A DNA stretch of 64,000 nt, from the NCBI RefSeq assembly GCF_004353905.1, contig NZ_SMOD01000002.1, positions 1 to 64,000 of the forward strand, given 5' to 3'. Shown here in pieces: positions 8,854-19,700 of this stretch. This DNA comes from Paraburkholderia guartelaensis (lineage in GTDB: Bacteria; Pseudomonadota; Gammaproteobacteria; Burkholderiales; Burkholderiaceae). Each line of letters begins with the position of its first letter. The stretch's first letter is position 1. A program made the translations under genes and the position numbers. The notes below the pieces were generated by a model that worked only from the letters and a program-made list of their open reading frames with translations, was not told where the DNA came from and did not search any database.

Positions 8854-9747
8854 TTATTTCAGTCGCTCACGCACGAAGTCGATGAAGACTCTCAGCTTGC
8901 GCGGCAAACCGTTGGGATTGTAGTAATAGAGATATAACGCACCACGCGGAATCCATTCGTCCAGCACATTCACGAGCCGCCCCGAATTCAGGTACGGCTC
9001 CACGAGGCGGTGCTGGAGGTAGCCGAAGCCAAGGCCATCGAGCGTGGCCTGCAGCAGAAGATCGTTGTCGTTGGTCGCCACACGCCCCGCTACCGCGATA
9101 CTGATCTTCTCTCCGTCTTTTTCGAATTCCCAGCGATAGAGGGCCGCGGTGTCGGCGCTCCGGTAGTTGATGCAGTCGTGCTTGAGCAGATCGCGCGGAT
9201 GTGCAGGCAGCGCTTTGCCGCGTAAATAGTCCGGCGACGCCACAACGCAAAAACGCATATTGGAGATGATCGGCACTGCCACCATGTCCAGCGCCAAAAC
9301 ATGATCGTAGCGAATGCCGGCGTCATAGCCCTTGCTGGCGATATCGACGAGGCTGTTATCGGATATCACGTCGATTTTTATATCCGGATAGGCAGCCAGG
9401 AAATCCTTTAGCACGGGAGCAATGACCAGTGCGATCGACGCGCGCAGCACGTTCAGCCGTAGTGTGCCCATCGTGCCGCTGGATGCGCGGCCAACCTCGT
9501 TGAATGCGAGATCGAGTTGCTCCATCAAGGGCTGTATGCGCTTCAGAAACTCGCTACCCGCTTCGGTCAAACTGACGCTACGCGTGGTGCGATTGAAGAG
9601 TTTCGTGCCGAGTTGATCCTCCAGCCGCCGGATCGTATAGCTTGCGACTGAGTTGGAGATACCGAGTGACTGCGCGGCGGCGCTAAAGCTTTGTTGCTCG
9701 GCAACGCGGGCAAACAGCGAGAGAGCGGAAAGATCCGAACCGTTCAT
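8854..9747 (-). CDS. LysR-family transcriptional regulator
   Basis: The protein has 297 residues. The N-terminal winged helix covers residues 1-65 (FARVAEQQSFSAAAQSLG, SVASYTIRRLEDQLG, LFNRTTR, SLTEAG). The substrate-binding effector domain follows, with TLRLNVLRASIALVIAPVL at its start. It belongs to the large CrgA/DSF0-like group. It reads in the same direction as the broken SDR, with 254 bp between them, and the SDR or its neighbours may have been its target. No effector can be deduced. Confidence 0.9.
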   Translation of the reverse strand: MNGSDLSALSLFARVAEQQSFSAAAQSLGISNSVASYTIRRLEDQLGTKLFNRTTRSVSLTEAGSEFLKRIQPLMEQLDLAFNEVGRASSGTMGTLRLNVLRASIALVIAPVLKDFLAAYPDIKIDVISDNSLVDIASKGYDAGIRYDHVLALDMVAVPIISNMRFCVVASPDYLRGKALPAHPRDLLKHDCINYRSADTAALYRWEFEKDGEKISIAVAGRVATNDNDLLLQATLDGLGFGYLQHRLVEPYLNSGRLVNVLDEWIPRGALYLYYYNPNGLPRKLRVFIDFVRERLK

Positions 9748-9919
9748 TGCTCGATTTGATGGGATAGACGCCGCAAATTATGCACCTTTTCTTACGACGC
9801 CTTTGGGCGGTGTCGAGTTGCGATACGGACCGCCGCTGCACGCCATTCCCTCTTACTCTCGCCCAGCAGGAATGCGAATGCGTCATGCAACGCATTCGCA
9901 CTGTTGACGAAAGCGTGGA

Positions 9920-10891
9920 TCAGCCTTGCAAAAAGGCGAGCAGATCGGCATTGACCTTGTCGGCATCCGTCGTGCACATGCCGTGTGGTCCACCTGGATA
10001 GACCTTCAGGGTCGCGTTCTTCACGATTTTCGCCGTCATCCGCCCAGCAACGTCGACCGGCACGAGTTGGTCGTCGTCGCCGTGGAGGACCAGCGTCGGC
10101 ACATCGAACTTCTTCAGGTCCCCGGTGTAGTCCACCTCGAACTGCTTGACGCATTGATACTGTGCCAGGATCGACCCGCCCATCGCCTCCCGCCAGAATT
10201 CGTCGATGGTGCCTTGCTCGACTTTTGCATTGGGCCGGTTGAAGCCGTAAAACGGCAGCGCCAGGTTCTTGTAGAACACGGACCGGTTGCCTGTCAGGTT
10301 CTTGCGGATGCCGTCGAAAGCCGACTCGGGCAAGCCGTCCGGGTTGTTGTCGGTCTTCACCATGTATGGCACGACGGCGCTAATCAGAACGGCCTTGGCG
10401 ACCCGCGACGATCCATGGCGACCGATATAGCGTGCGACTTCGCCGCCGCCCATCGAGTGGCCAACGAGTGTCGCTCCCTTCAGATCGAGTGCGTTGATCA
10501 CCGTTGCGAGATCGTCCGCGTAGGTGTCCACGTCGTTGCCCGACGCAGACTGGCCCGAGCGCCCGTGGCCGCGACGATCGTGCGCCACCACCCGGTAGCC
10601 GTTTTGCACGAGGAACAGCATCTGGGCATCCCATGCGTCCGCATCGAGCGGCCAGCCGTGCGAAAGCACCACCGGTTTGCCGCTGCCCCAATCCTTGAAG
10701 AAAATTCGCGTGCCGTCTTTGGCGAGGACCGAATCGGCCGCGTGGCGGGAAGCGGTATGCATGTGCCCGTTGCCAACGGTGGCTTCTGCCATCGCAACGG
10801 CCGGCGCCGCGATTGCCGCGACCGCCGCGCCTGCTCCCGCAGTCAACACGTACCGGCGATCCGATGAATGGTTTGCGCTTGATGTAGCCAC
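9920..10891 (-). CDS. Exported alpha/beta hydrolase (non-heme chloroperoxidase/esterase type)
   Basis: The protein has 323 residues. It starts [19 protein letters not shown] with a hydrophobic alanine-rich core ending AVAMAEA, a Tat-type leader. The mature part is an alpha/beta hydrolase close to the cofactor-free haloperoxidase/arylesterase group: [10 protein letters not shown] (oxyanion region), GHSMGGGE with the nucleophile Ser, HGDDDQLVP with the catalytic Asp, and GGPHGMC with the catalytic His. All three catalytic residues are present. It likely hydrolyses an ester or acts as a perhydrolase in the periplasm. The substrate is unknown. It is a single gene, with short gaps to a LysR gene and an aldehyde dehydrogenase gene. 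Confidence 0.85.
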   Translation of the reverse strand: MATSSANHSSDRRYVLTAGAGAAVAAIAAPAVAMAEATVGNGHMHTASRHAADSVLAKDGTRIFFKDWGSGKPVVLSHGWPLDADAWDAQMLFLVQNGYRVVAHDRRGHGRSGQSASGNDVDTYADDLATVINALDLKGATLVGHSMGGGEVARYIGRHGSSRVAKAVLISAVVPYMVKTDNNPDGLPESAFDGIRKNLTGNRSVFYKNLALPFYGFNRPNAKVEQGTIDEFWREAMGGSILAQYQCVKQFEVDYTGDLKKFDVPTLVLHGDDDQLVPVDVAGRMTAKIVKNATLKVYPGGPHGMCTTDADKVNADLLAFLQG

Positions 10892-10990
10892 GATTTCCCC
10901 TTTTCTTCAGGACGATGGTTGAAGCAACCAACACACCATCATGGTATCGAGGCAAACGTTATCGTTCTTTCGGCAACGCACGCATTTTAT

Positions 10991-12394
10991 TCACGGCACC
11001 TTCTTGACCCAGACGCCCTGCGCATTGACGAATTCGCGCAGACCGAAATGCGAAAGCTCGCGACCGTAGCCACTCTTTTTCACGCCCCCCACCGGAAGGC
11101 GCGGATTCGAAGCACTGAACCCATTCACGAACACGCCACCGGTTTCGAGGCGTTTTGCGATCTCGCTCGCCTTTGCAGTGTCCGACGTCCACAGATTGCC
11201 GCTGAGTCCGTAGTCGCTCATATTGGCAAGACGGATCGCGTCGTCCAGATCGTCTGCGACCGTGAGCGCGGCGACGGGTCCGAAAATCTCTTCGTCGAAC
11301 GCTGCCATTCCCGGCGCGACATCACCCAGCACCGTGGGCTCGTAGAAAAAGCCTGGGCCCTCGATCATCTTGCCGCCAAGGAGCACCTTCGCTCCGCTCG
11401 CTATCGTTCTGACGACCTGGTCATGCACGCCGTCACGAAGATCACTGCGCGCGATCGGTCCGATCGTTGTAGCGGCATCGAGTGGATTACCGGCCTTGAC
11501 CTTCGACGCAGCGGCGACGTATTTGCGCGTGAACTCCTCCGCGATCGGCCGCTCCAGAATAAAACGCTTTGCGGCAAGGCACACCTGGCCGGCGTTCTGA
11601 AAACGCGCCTCGATGCCGACCTCCACTGCGCGGTCGAGATCGGCGTCCGCGAGCACGATGAACGCGTCGGCGCCTCCGAGTTCGAGGAGACTCTTCTTGA
11701 GGGCCTTGCCCGCGACCGACGCCACCGCCGACCCTGCCCGCATGCTGCCCGTTACCGTAACCGCCGAAGTGCGCGGATCTTCGATCACACGCGCCACCAT
11801 CTCGTTGCCGACGTGCAGGATGCCGAATGCCCCCTTCGGAAATCCGCTCGCTTCGAAGGCTTCCTGCAGCGCATACGCGCAACCCATGACATTCGGTGCG
11901 TGCTTCAGGATGAACCCGTTGCCCGACAACATGATGGGCGCGGCTGCGCGCATCACCTGCCAGTACGGGAAGTTCCACGGCATCACGGCGAGTACCGTAC
12001 CGATCGGCAGAAAGGACACGTATACGCGATCGCCGTTGTCCACGGGTGCAGGCTCGTCGGCCAGAATCGCGGGGCCGTGTTCGCTGAACCAGTCTACCGC
12101 CGCTGCGCACTTTTCGACTTCGGCACGCGCGGCGCCGATCGTCTTGCCCATCTCGCTCGTCGCCAGCAGCGCCAGCGGCTCGAGCCGTTCACGCAGTGTC
12201 GATGCGAGCCGCCGATAGCAACTGACGCGCTCCGTCATCGGCGTGGCGCGCCAGCTTCTCGCAGCAGCCGCGTTGTCCGCCAGCATCTGCTCGACTTCGT
12301 GAGGCCGCTGAAGCGGGTAAGTCATGATGACCTCGCCCGTTGCCGGGTTGCGCGATACCGATGCATCCTCCTGTGCCGCCACGTCACTCTTCAT
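10991..12394 (-). CDS. NAD(P)-dependent aldehyde dehydrogenase (succinate-semialdehyde type)
   Basis: The protein has 467 residues. Start ATG 12392-12394 (MKSDVAAQ) follows GGAGACGGTG, and an earlier ATG adds nine residues. Family marks are MPWNFPYWQVMRAA, the nucleotide-binding region, LLELGGADAFIV with the general-base Glu, and NAGQVCLAAKRF with the catalytic Cys. The overall pattern (NPATGEVI start, YGRELSHFGLREFVN end) resembles succinate-semialdehyde dehydrogenases of the GabD/Sad type. It is monocistronic. The next minus-strand gene is on the far side of a 99 bp gap. Confidence 0.85.
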   Translation of the reverse strand: MKSDVAAQEDASVSRNPATGEVIMTYPLQRPHEVEQMLADNAAAARSWRATPMTERVSCYRRLASTLRERLEPLALLATSEMGKTIGAARAEVEKCAAAVDWFSEHGPAILADEPAPVDNGDRVYVSFLPIGTVLAVMPWNFPYWQVMRAAAPIMLSGNGFILKHAPNVMGCAYALQEAFEASGFPKGAFGILHVGNEMVARVIEDPRTSAVTVTGSMRAGSAVASVAGKALKKSLLELGGADAFIVLADADLDRAVEVGIEARFQNAGQVCLAAKRFILERPIAEEFTRKYVAAASKVKAGNPLDAATTIGPIARSDLRDGVHDQVVRTIASGAKVLLGGKMIEGPGFFYEPTVLGDVAPGMAAFDEEIFGPVAALTVADDLDDAIRLANMSDYGLSGNLWTSDTAKASEIAKRLETGGVFVNGFSASNPRLPVGGVKKSGYGRELSHFGLREFVNAQGVWVKKVP

Positions 12395-12575
12395 CACCGT
12401 CTCCAGGCTAACGTTGAACACGCAACTTTCCTATTTGCCGGCGTGCCGCGCCGCTTCCGGCCTGGATGATGGTACGTCCACCGCTTTCCAGGCGCTTTCC
12501 AAATCGCACGGGAAAATGCGCAAGCGCCCGAGGACGGCGGCTCGCGAAAACGGAGCGGGCCATACACCCCCTCAT

Positions 12576-14123
12576 TCAAGCGGTTTGCGTGACAGGCAGC
12601 ACGAATTCGAATGCCGCGCCGGGTTCCTCAGTCGACAACAGGGCCAGCGCGCCGTTGTGCGCCTGAATGATCGAGCGGCAGATCGAAAGACCCATGCCAA
12701 GCCCCTCGTCCTTGGTCGAAAAGAATGGTTCGAACAGGCGCTCCCTGGCATCGTGAGCGACGCCCGGCCCGTTGTCACGCACGACCACGCGCAATTGACC
12801 GGCATTCACCGTTTCTGCCAAAACGGTGATCGCCCGAATCTGCGAATGAACCGCTTCGAGCGCCTCGATGGCGTTCAGAATGAGATTGATGAGGACTTGC
12901 TGGATCTGCACGCGATCGCCGGAGACCTCGGGTAGTGCATGCGAGACGGCGTATTCGATCGTTATGTGTCTCGTGTGAAGGTCGCGAGCGAGCAACGTCA
13001 ACGTCTCTTCGATAATCTCCGCAATCGAAAACCGGGACTTCTGCGGCAGTCCGTTCTTCGACAGCCGGCGAATGCGCGTAACGACGTCCCGGGCGCGCGT
13101 TGCGTCGCGGATGATTCTATTCATTGCGATACTCGCCTCATCGACATCCGGGTGATCGCGGTGCAGCCAGTGCAATGCGGCGGTACCGTAGGTCACGATC
13201 GCGGAAAGCGGCTGATTCACTTCATGCACGATAGACGACGTAAACTTTCCGAGCGCATGCACGCGGGCCAGATGCGCGATCTCCGCTTCGGCGCGGCGCA
13301 ACGCCTCCTTGCGCCGTTCTCGCCCGGTCACGTCCATGCTGCTGCATAGGTAGTACGGGTCTCCGCTTTCGTTTCTTCGCCGCTCGCCGACCGTGCGAAA
13401 GTGTCGAACAGCATCCTCGTCAACGATTCTGAATTGCACGTCAAAATCCTGACGTTCCTCTATCGCCGCTGAAATCACTGCGGAAACACGTGCCCTGTCG
13501 TCTGAATGCATGGCGTCGAGCAGGCCGCTTATCGTTTGTTTTGGCGACCCTTCCGCGAGGATTCTGAACATTGCTCCGGCTTTCAGCGCCGGGCTGATCT
13601 CGCCGGTTTCAATATTCCACCACCAGCTTTCCGTCTCGCTCAGTCTTTGCACTTGAGCAAGCATGGATTCGGTCTCCTCCAGCCGCGTCTGCGCGCGTAT
13701 TCTCTCCCGATTCCCGGAGCGCAAACTCTCATAGCGTTGCCCGGCATCAGGCGACCAGCCACGTGGAGGCCCGATCAATACATCCAGCCACGCGAGCAAT
13801 TCCGCAAACTGGGCTGGATCGTCATCGCGATCGGCCCTACCGTCGATTTGATCGCGTTCGCGCTCGCTTGCGGCGGCGGGCTCGCTGATAAGAAGAATCG
13901 GTATCTCGCTACTTGAACTGCGCAACGTCGAGACAACACCGATTCCGGCGATCCTGCCGGGCAGGTTCCGGTTCCAAATGATCGCATCGTAGGTTTCAAT
14001 TGCCGCGAGGAAGATGCGCTTGCGCCCGGTTTCGGCGAATTCCACGCAATGGCCCGCCTTGAGCAACCCAGCCTCGAGCTGGCGCGCGACGCGAACATTG
14101 TCTACCGCAAGCAGCACATTCAT
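12576..14123 (-). CDS. Sensor histidine kinase with a degenerate N-terminal receiver and a PAS domain
   Basis: The protein has 515 residues. Residues 1-115 are a receiver-like domain that aligns without gaps to the regulator at 16040: YDAIIWNRNLPG here against YDAIILDRMLPG there. The phospho-acceptor Asp51 is Asn51, one acidic-pocket residue is lost (AVDN for VEDN), and the switch Lys region is not recognisable, so it probably cannot be phosphorylated. A PAS domain (about 155-270), a HisKA domain with SSIVHEVNQPLSAIV (His near 300) and a complete ATPase domain ([18 protein letters not shown]) follow. No membrane segment is seen. It starts 11 bp after the STAND ATPase stop, so the two are probably co-transcribed. 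Confidence 0.88.
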   Translation of the reverse strand: MNVLLAVDNVRVARQLEAGLLKAGHCVEFAETGRKRIFLAAIETYDAIIWNRNLPGRIAGIGVVSTLRSSSSEIPILLISEPAAASERERDQIDGRADRDDDPAQFAELLAWLDVLIGPPRGWSPDAGQRYESLRSGNRERIRAQTRLEETESMLAQVQRLSETESWWWNIETGEISPALKAGAMFRILAEGSPKQTISGLLDAMHSDDRARVSAVISAAIEERQDFDVQFRIVDEDAVRHFRTVGERRRNESGDPYYLCSSMDVTGRERRKEALRRAEAEIAHLARVHALGKFTSSIVHEVNQPLSAIVTYGTAALHWLHRDHPDVDEASIAMNRIIRDATRARDVVTRIRRLSKNGLPQKSRFSIAEIIEETLTLLARDLHTRHITIEYAVSHALPEVSGDRVQIQQVLINLILNAIEALEAVHSQIRAITVLAETVNAGQLRVVVRDNGPGVAHDARERLFEPFFSTKDEGLGMGLSICRSIIQAHNGALALLSTEEPGAAFEFVLPVTQTA

Positions 14124-14134
14124 TTTTGCCCCAA

Positions 14135-15733
14135 CTACCCTCGGCGGCCTACGAGGCCAAGCTCGCCCGCCTCGGCAAGCTTTCGGCGTGCGTAGTGCCG
14201 CGTCGTCTCCAATAGCCGGTAGCGCACGGTGTCGCCGTCCTTTTCAACCGTCACCCACGACTTCTCAACCAGGCTCGACAGCGCGTCGCGGATTCGAGCC
14301 GCCCGCGTTTCCCCGTCGGCCGCAATAGTCATGGCCGAATCGAGGCAAAACGCGTCAGCGAACACGCCGAGGCGGCGCAAGACGAGACGCTCGACTTCAT
14401 TCAGCAATTGATAGCTCCAGTCGAGCGTTGCCAGCAAGCTCCTGTGCCGCGGCGCTCCCGTACGCTGGCCGCTTCCGGGCGCGGTGAACCGGTCGTCCAG
14501 TTGGGCCAAAAGTTCGCGGATGCAAAATGCATCGAGACGCGCCGCCGCCAGTCCGATCGCCAGCGGAATGCCATCGAGCCGGCGGCAGATTTCGGCGACC
14601 ACAGGCGCGTTGTCGTCACACAGCGCGAAGTCGCTACATCGGGCCGCCGCGCGCTCTGCGAAGAGCTGGATTGCCGGGTACCGGAGCGCTTCGCGCGCGC
14701 TGAGTCCCGCTGTTGCGGCCGGCGTCCCGAGCGGCGCGAGCTTGTACACGTTTTCCCCAGTCGCACGAAGCGGTTCGCGGCTCGTGGCAAGAATCCGCAT
14801 GCGCGGCACCGCCGAAAGCAGGCACTCAGCAATGGCCGACGCCGCTTCGACGACGTGTTCGCAGTTGTCGAGCACGAGCCACTGCGGGCGGCTGCGCGAG
14901 CAAAAGTATGTCGCGAGCGCCGAAGCGATACCGCCTGAACGCGTGTTCAAGCCAACCGTGGTCGCGATCGCGCACGACACGCAGCGCGGGTCCGAAAGTG
15001 CGGAAAGGTCGACGCACCATACGTCGTACTGGGACGTTTCAACGATCGTTCGAGCGACTGCCAGCGCGACGCTTGTCTTGCCGACGCCGCCCGCGCCCGT
15101 GACCGTCATGATGCGTGTGCACGGCAGGCGCGCGAGAATGGCGACGGTGTCGGCGGTGCGGCCGACCAGCCGCATGAGGCCCGCGGGCACGTTGTGCGCA
15201 GCAGCCGGGCGGTCTCGGTGGCGCGCGTTTTCCGCAAGCGGCGTCCTCGACCTGACGGGCGCCACAAACCGGTAACCCTGCCCCACGACCGTCGCCAGAT
15301 AGCGTTCACCGCGGCTCGTTTCGCCGAGCGCCTTGCGCAAGGCAGCGATTTGAACCTTGAGGTTGCCCTCATCCACAACGGACCTCGGCCAGGCGCGCGC
15401 CATCAACTCGTGCCTCGTCACGACTTCCCCGGCACGTTCCACCAGCACCGCCAGCAGCTCGAGGGCACGGCTTCCAATCCGCACGCGCGATTCGCCATCG
15501 AGCAGCAGCCGACGCGCGGGCATGAATGTGAACCGTCCGAATTCAAATACCGAATCGAATACTGCGTTCTCGCGGCTTGCCTCATGGCGGGGATTCGCTT
15601 TAGCAAGCGAGAGCCCGCGCGTCTCGCCATCAATCGTTAGGATATCGAAAGCATGTTGAACGCCAGACGCGCTCCATTCTGAAGGCGCGCCCGCCGCTTC
15701 CTCTGCCTGGCACATAGGGACGACCTTGCTCAT
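14135..15733 (-). CDS. Winged-helix DNA-binding STAND-type ATPase, short form
   Basis: The protein has 532 residues. An OmpR-type winged helix (about residues 60-165: LDGESRVRIGSRALELLAVL, VDEGNLKVQIAALRKALGE, YLATVVGQGYRFVAPV) is followed by an NB-ARC-like ATPase with Walker A TGAGGVGKTS (about 210-219) and Walker B-like WLVLDNCEHVVEAA. The protein ends at GELGLVGRRG, exactly where the paralogue at 59124-62012 goes on into about 400 residues of helical repeats. This copy therefore has no sensor/oligomerisation repeat region. It precedes the pseudo-receiver kinase by 11 bp and diverges from the regulator operon at 16040, which suggests a shared signalling task. Confidence 0.85.
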   Translation of the reverse strand: MSKVVPMCQAEEAAGAPSEWSASGVQHAFDILTIDGETRGLSLAKANPRHEASRENAVFDSVFEFGRFTFMPARRLLLDGESRVRIGSRALELLAVLVERAGEVVTRHELMARAWPRSVVDEGNLKVQIAALRKALGETSRGERYLATVVGQGYRFVAPVRSRTPLAENARHRDRPAAAHNVPAGLMRLVGRTADTVAILARLPCTRIMTVTGAGGVGKTSVALAVARTIVETSQYDVWCVDLSALSDPRCVSCAIATTVGLNTRSGGIASALATYFCSRSRPQWLVLDNCEHVVEAASAIAECLLSAVPRMRILATSREPLRATGENVYKLAPLGTPAATAGLSAREALRYPAIQLFAERAAARCSDFALCDDNAPVVAEICRRLDGIPLAIGLAAARLDAFCIRELLAQLDDRFTAPGSGQRTGAPRHRSLLATLDWSYQLLNEVERLVLRRLGVFADAFCLDSAMTIAADGETRAARIRDALSSLVEKSWVTVEKDGDTVRYRLLETTRHYARRKLAEAGELGLVGRRG

Positions 15734-16039
15734 GGCGCTAAACGGAAGAAATCACGCTGCCATGTTAGGCCGGTGCAGCTATGCAGAAGGTGACCGAAAC
15801 GTTAACCTTAATTAAGGCGACATCTCAACTTTCGCCCGTGTTAGTAACGGCGCCCGTTCGGTCGAGGGCGAGCGCCACGTTAAAAAAATTTAATCTGCCG
15901 TTGAAGCCCCGCCCGCGTGGTCCGCGCGATAATAAATGGTCGAAGCGGCAGGATCCTGGGCGCGCCTGGCCGGCGTGCTTCAGTGGTCTGTGTGACAGCG
16001 CACGTCTCGCGCTCGTTGTACTGACCGCGAGTGATAGAC
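15734..16039. promoter_or_regulatory. Divergent promoter region of the two signalling operons
   Basis: These 306 bp separate the minus-strand ATPase/kinase pair from the plus-strand regulator operon. The middle is AT-rich for this genome, with GTTAACCTTAATTAAGG at about 15800-15816 and ACGTTAAAAAAATTTAATC near 15880-15898. ACGTTAA occurs in both patches, about 80 bp apart, and could be a direct-repeat regulator site. No gene is seen here. Confidence 0.45.
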
Positions 16040-16720
16040 ATGAAAATTCTCCTGGTCGAAGACAATCAGCAGGTGGCAGGCTTCCTGAAGAAGGGCTTGC
16101 AGGAAACCGGCCATGTCGTCGACTGGGCGGACAATGGCCGCGATGGCATGGCGCTCGCCATCGGGGAAGCTTACGATGCCATTATTCTCGACCGCATGCT
16201 TCCGGGCGGAATCGACGGGCTTGGCATCGTTTCGGCGCTGCGCGCATCGGGCAACAAGGTGCCGGTGCTGATCCTGAGCGCACTCGACGAAGTGGACGAA
16301 CGCATTCGCGGCCTGAAGGCGGGCGGCGACGATTACGTCGTGAAACCGTTTTCCTTCGGCGAAGTCCTCGCGCGGCTGGAGGCGTTGGCGCGGCGCAGCC
16401 AGGACAATCACTATGATACGACCCTGAAAGTCGGGGAACTATGCATGGACCTTCTCTCGCGCAAGGTCACACGCGACGGCAAGGCGCTCGTCCTCAAGCC
16501 TCGCGAGTTCAAGCTGCTCGAATACTTGATGCGCCATGCCGAACAGGTCGTGACGCGCACGATGCTGCTCGAAAACATCTGGGAATACCACTTCGATCCG
16601 CAAACCAACGTCATCGACGTGCACGTGAGCAAGCTGCGTCAGAAGATCGACACCGGGTTTGAGCAGTCCATGCTCCGGACGGTCCGCAATGCGGGTTACA
16701 TGCTAACGGCCAATCCTTGA
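16040..16720 (+). CDS. OmpR/PhoB-family response regulator
   Basis: The protein has 226 residues from ATG 16040; a GTG at 16031 is an alternative start. The receiver (1-115) is intact: KILLVEDNQ, Asp51 in AIILDRMLPGG, ILSALDE, and DYVVKPFSF with the conserved Lys. The winged-helix output domain (about 128-224) has KPREFKLLEYLMRH and the recognition helix NVIDVHVSKLRQKID. It resembles CusR/QseB-like regulators. It is the only DNA-binding two-component regulator in a locus with five histidine kinases. The giant kinase starts 29 bp downstream, so they probably share an operon. It is the best candidate output for the whole cluster. Confidence 0.92.
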   Translation: MKILLVEDNQQVAGFLKKGLQETGHVVDWADNGRDGMALAIGEAYDAIILDRMLPGGIDGLGIVSALRASGNKVPVLILSALDEVDERIRGLKAGGDDYVVKPFSFGEVLARLEALARRSQDNHYDTTLKVGELCMDLLSRKVTRDGKALVLKPREFKLLEYLMRHAEQVVTRTMLLENIWEYHFDPQTNVIDVHVSKLRQKIDTGFEQSMLRTVRNAGYMLTANP

Positions 16721-16749
16721 ATCGAGGCGTCTCTCGCGAGGGCGCAACC

Positions 16750-19700
16750 ATGAGGCTGACGGACTACGATCGAACGAACTTGAGCGACGACGGCCAGTTC
16801 GTCCTGTCGCGCCTGCGCAGCCATGGGGAAAGCCAGAGCTGGCTGACCGTTACGTTGTCCGCTTACCGGCCACTGCCCGAAAGCCAGGAACGTCTCGAAC
16901 GCGCCTACCGGATGCGCGCCGCGCTCCAGGACGCGCGTGTTGCCATGCCGCATTCGCTCCTGCAAGACCATGGCAACGTCACGCTCGTGCTGGAAGATCC
17001 AGGCGGCATCCCGTTGCGCACCACGCTCAAAGGCCCATTTCCGCTCGAACGGTTTCTCACTGTCGCGACGAGTCTCGCAGCGGCGCTCTGCACACTGCAC
17101 TCCCGGGGGCTCACGCACAACGACATCAGGCCGGGCAATATCCTTCTCGACGAGCAAACGCAAGAAGTCGCCCTCACCGGTCTTGGCCTCGTGGCATCGG
17201 AACCGCGCGAGCGACCCGTCCGCAATCTGCCGGCACTCGCGACCGAAGCGCTCGCCTACCTTTCGCCTGAACGCACGGGCCTGATGAACCGCTGGTCCGA
17301 CTCGCGCGCCGATCTTTATTCGCTGGGCGTCGTCCTCTACGAAATGCTCACGGGTCAATTGCCCTATCGCGCCAGCTCGCCTTCGGAATGGCTGCATTGC
17401 CACACCGCGCAAATGCCCATACCGGTTTCCGAGTGCATAGGCACTGCCGTGCCCGACCCGGTCAGCAACATCATTGCGCGCTTGCTGGCCAAGGACGCCG
17501 CCCAGCGTTATCAGACTGCAGAGGGACTTGCGCACGACCTGCGATGCTGCCTCGACGCCTGGCGCCAATCAGGCCACATCGAATCGTTCGAACTGGGCGC
17601 GGCCGATTCGCCCGACCAATTGCAATATCCGTTTCGGTTGTATGGCCGCGAAAAGCAGGTCGAAATGCTCGAAGCCGCACTGAGCCGTGTGGTTCGACAT
17701 AAGGAAATCGTGCTTGCGCTCGTTTCCGGCTATTCGGGAATCGGTAAATCCACGCTCGTCAACAGCCTGCGCGCGACATCGGCATCCAGCTCGCGAGGGT
17801 GGTTCGCATCAGGCACGTTCGAGCGCTACAAGCGCGATATTCCCTACGCCACGCTTGCGCAAGCGTTCCAGGACCTGATCCGGCAGGTGATCGACGGCAG
17901 TCCCTCCGCGCGCGAAGGCTTGCGCGCGCGCCTCGTCGAAGCGCTCGGCGCAAACGGCGTGCTCATGACGAGCCTGATTCCCGAACTCGAACAGATCATC
18001 GGTCCGCAGGCGCCGGTACAGGAGCTTCCGCCCCAGGATGCACGCACGCGCTTTCTCGCTGTATTTACGCGCTTCATCGGTGCGTTTCCGCATGAAGGAC
18101 GGCCGCTCGTGCTGTTTCTCGACGACCTGCAGTGGAGCGACGCCGGCACGCTCGCCTTGCTCGAACGACTATGCCAGTCCGACGTGCGAAATGTGCTCCT
18201 CGTCGGCGCGTATCGGGACAACGAAGTCGGCTTCACGCATCCGCTGAGACAGTCGATCGATTCCATCCGGCAAACCGGCACGCACGTCGATGAAATCATG
18301 CTCGCGCCGCTGCAATTCGACGATGTTTCGCGGCTGATCGGCGACGCGCTCAAAACCACGCGCGCCGAATTGCGCGACTTGAGCAAGCTGGTCTTCGAAC
18401 GTACGGGCGGCAACCCGTTTTATGTCGTGCAGTTCCTGAAGTTCCTGAGCGACGAACATCATCTCGTGTTCGATCGCGAACGACGCATATGGCTTTGGGA
18501 CAGCGATCGATTGCGCGCCGCCAGCTTCGCGCAAAGCATCGTGGATCTCATGGTGGAAAAGATCGAACGGCTGCCGGCGCCAACCCAGCAACTGCTCACG
18601 CAGTTCGCCTGCCTGGGCGGCCGCGCGAGTTCCTCGCTCCTCGCGCACATCAGTGGCATGACCGAGTCCGATGTGGAAACGACGCTCGCCGGCGGCGTGG
18701 AAGCGGGTTTGCTTTATCGCCGCCGCGATGGTTTCGCTTTCGTCCATGACCGCGTACACGAAGCGACCTACGATCTGATTCGCGAAGACGACCGCGCCCG
18801 CGCCCATTTGCGCATTGGCCGTATTCTCGCCGCGCAGGCGCCGACCGACGAAGAGCGTGACGTCTTCGAGATCGTCAACCAGTACAACCGCGTTCTTACG
18901 CTCATCGATACCTCGCAGGAGCGCGAACGGGTCGTCGATTTCAACCTCGAGGCGGGGCGACGTGCTCGCGCCTCATCGGCATACGGTTCGGCCCTCGCTT
19001 ACCTTTCCGTTGGCAGCGAACTGCTTGGCGAGGACGAATGGGATCACCACTACGCGCGAAAGTTTCTGCTGGAAACGCAGCGCGCCGAATGCGAATTCCT
19101 GACCGGCGCCACGGAAAGCAGCAAAGAGCGTCTCTCGATGCTCGATCAGCGCGCGCGCACCTTATGTGACCGCGCCGCCATTACATTCCTGCGCATCACG
19201 CTCTATACCGCGCTCGATCAGGTCAACGTGGCTGTCGAAACCTGCTTGAGTTACTTGCAGCATGTCGGTATCGACTGGGTTGCACATCCCGGTCGCAGCG
19301 CGGCGCGCGAGGAATACGACCGGCTTCTCGATGGCATTGCCAACGCGCCGATCGAAGCGCTCGTGGATCTTCCGTTGCTCGGCGACACGGAAATGACGGC
19401 GACGATGAACGTGCTCACAGCGGTATTGCCGCCAGCATTCTTCAGTGACGAAAATCTCGTCTGCCTCGTGCTTTGCCGAATGGCGAATTTGAGCCTAGCG
19501 CATGGCAACAGCGACGCCTCGTCGCTCGGCTACGCCTATCTCGGCATGGTTGCGGGACCGTTATTCGACGATTACGACGCCGGCTATCGCTTTGGCCAGC
19601 TCGGCCTCGCGCTCGTCGACAAGCGCGGGCTCGACAGATTCAAGGCGCGCGTATACATGTGTTTCGCCTATCACGTCACGCCGTGGACCAAGCCGATCCG

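Noticed and set aside
10919..12469. 516-codon open frame antisense to the aldehyde dehydrogenase
   Set aside because: His- and Arg-rich translation without any family motif, opposite a full-length enzyme gene.
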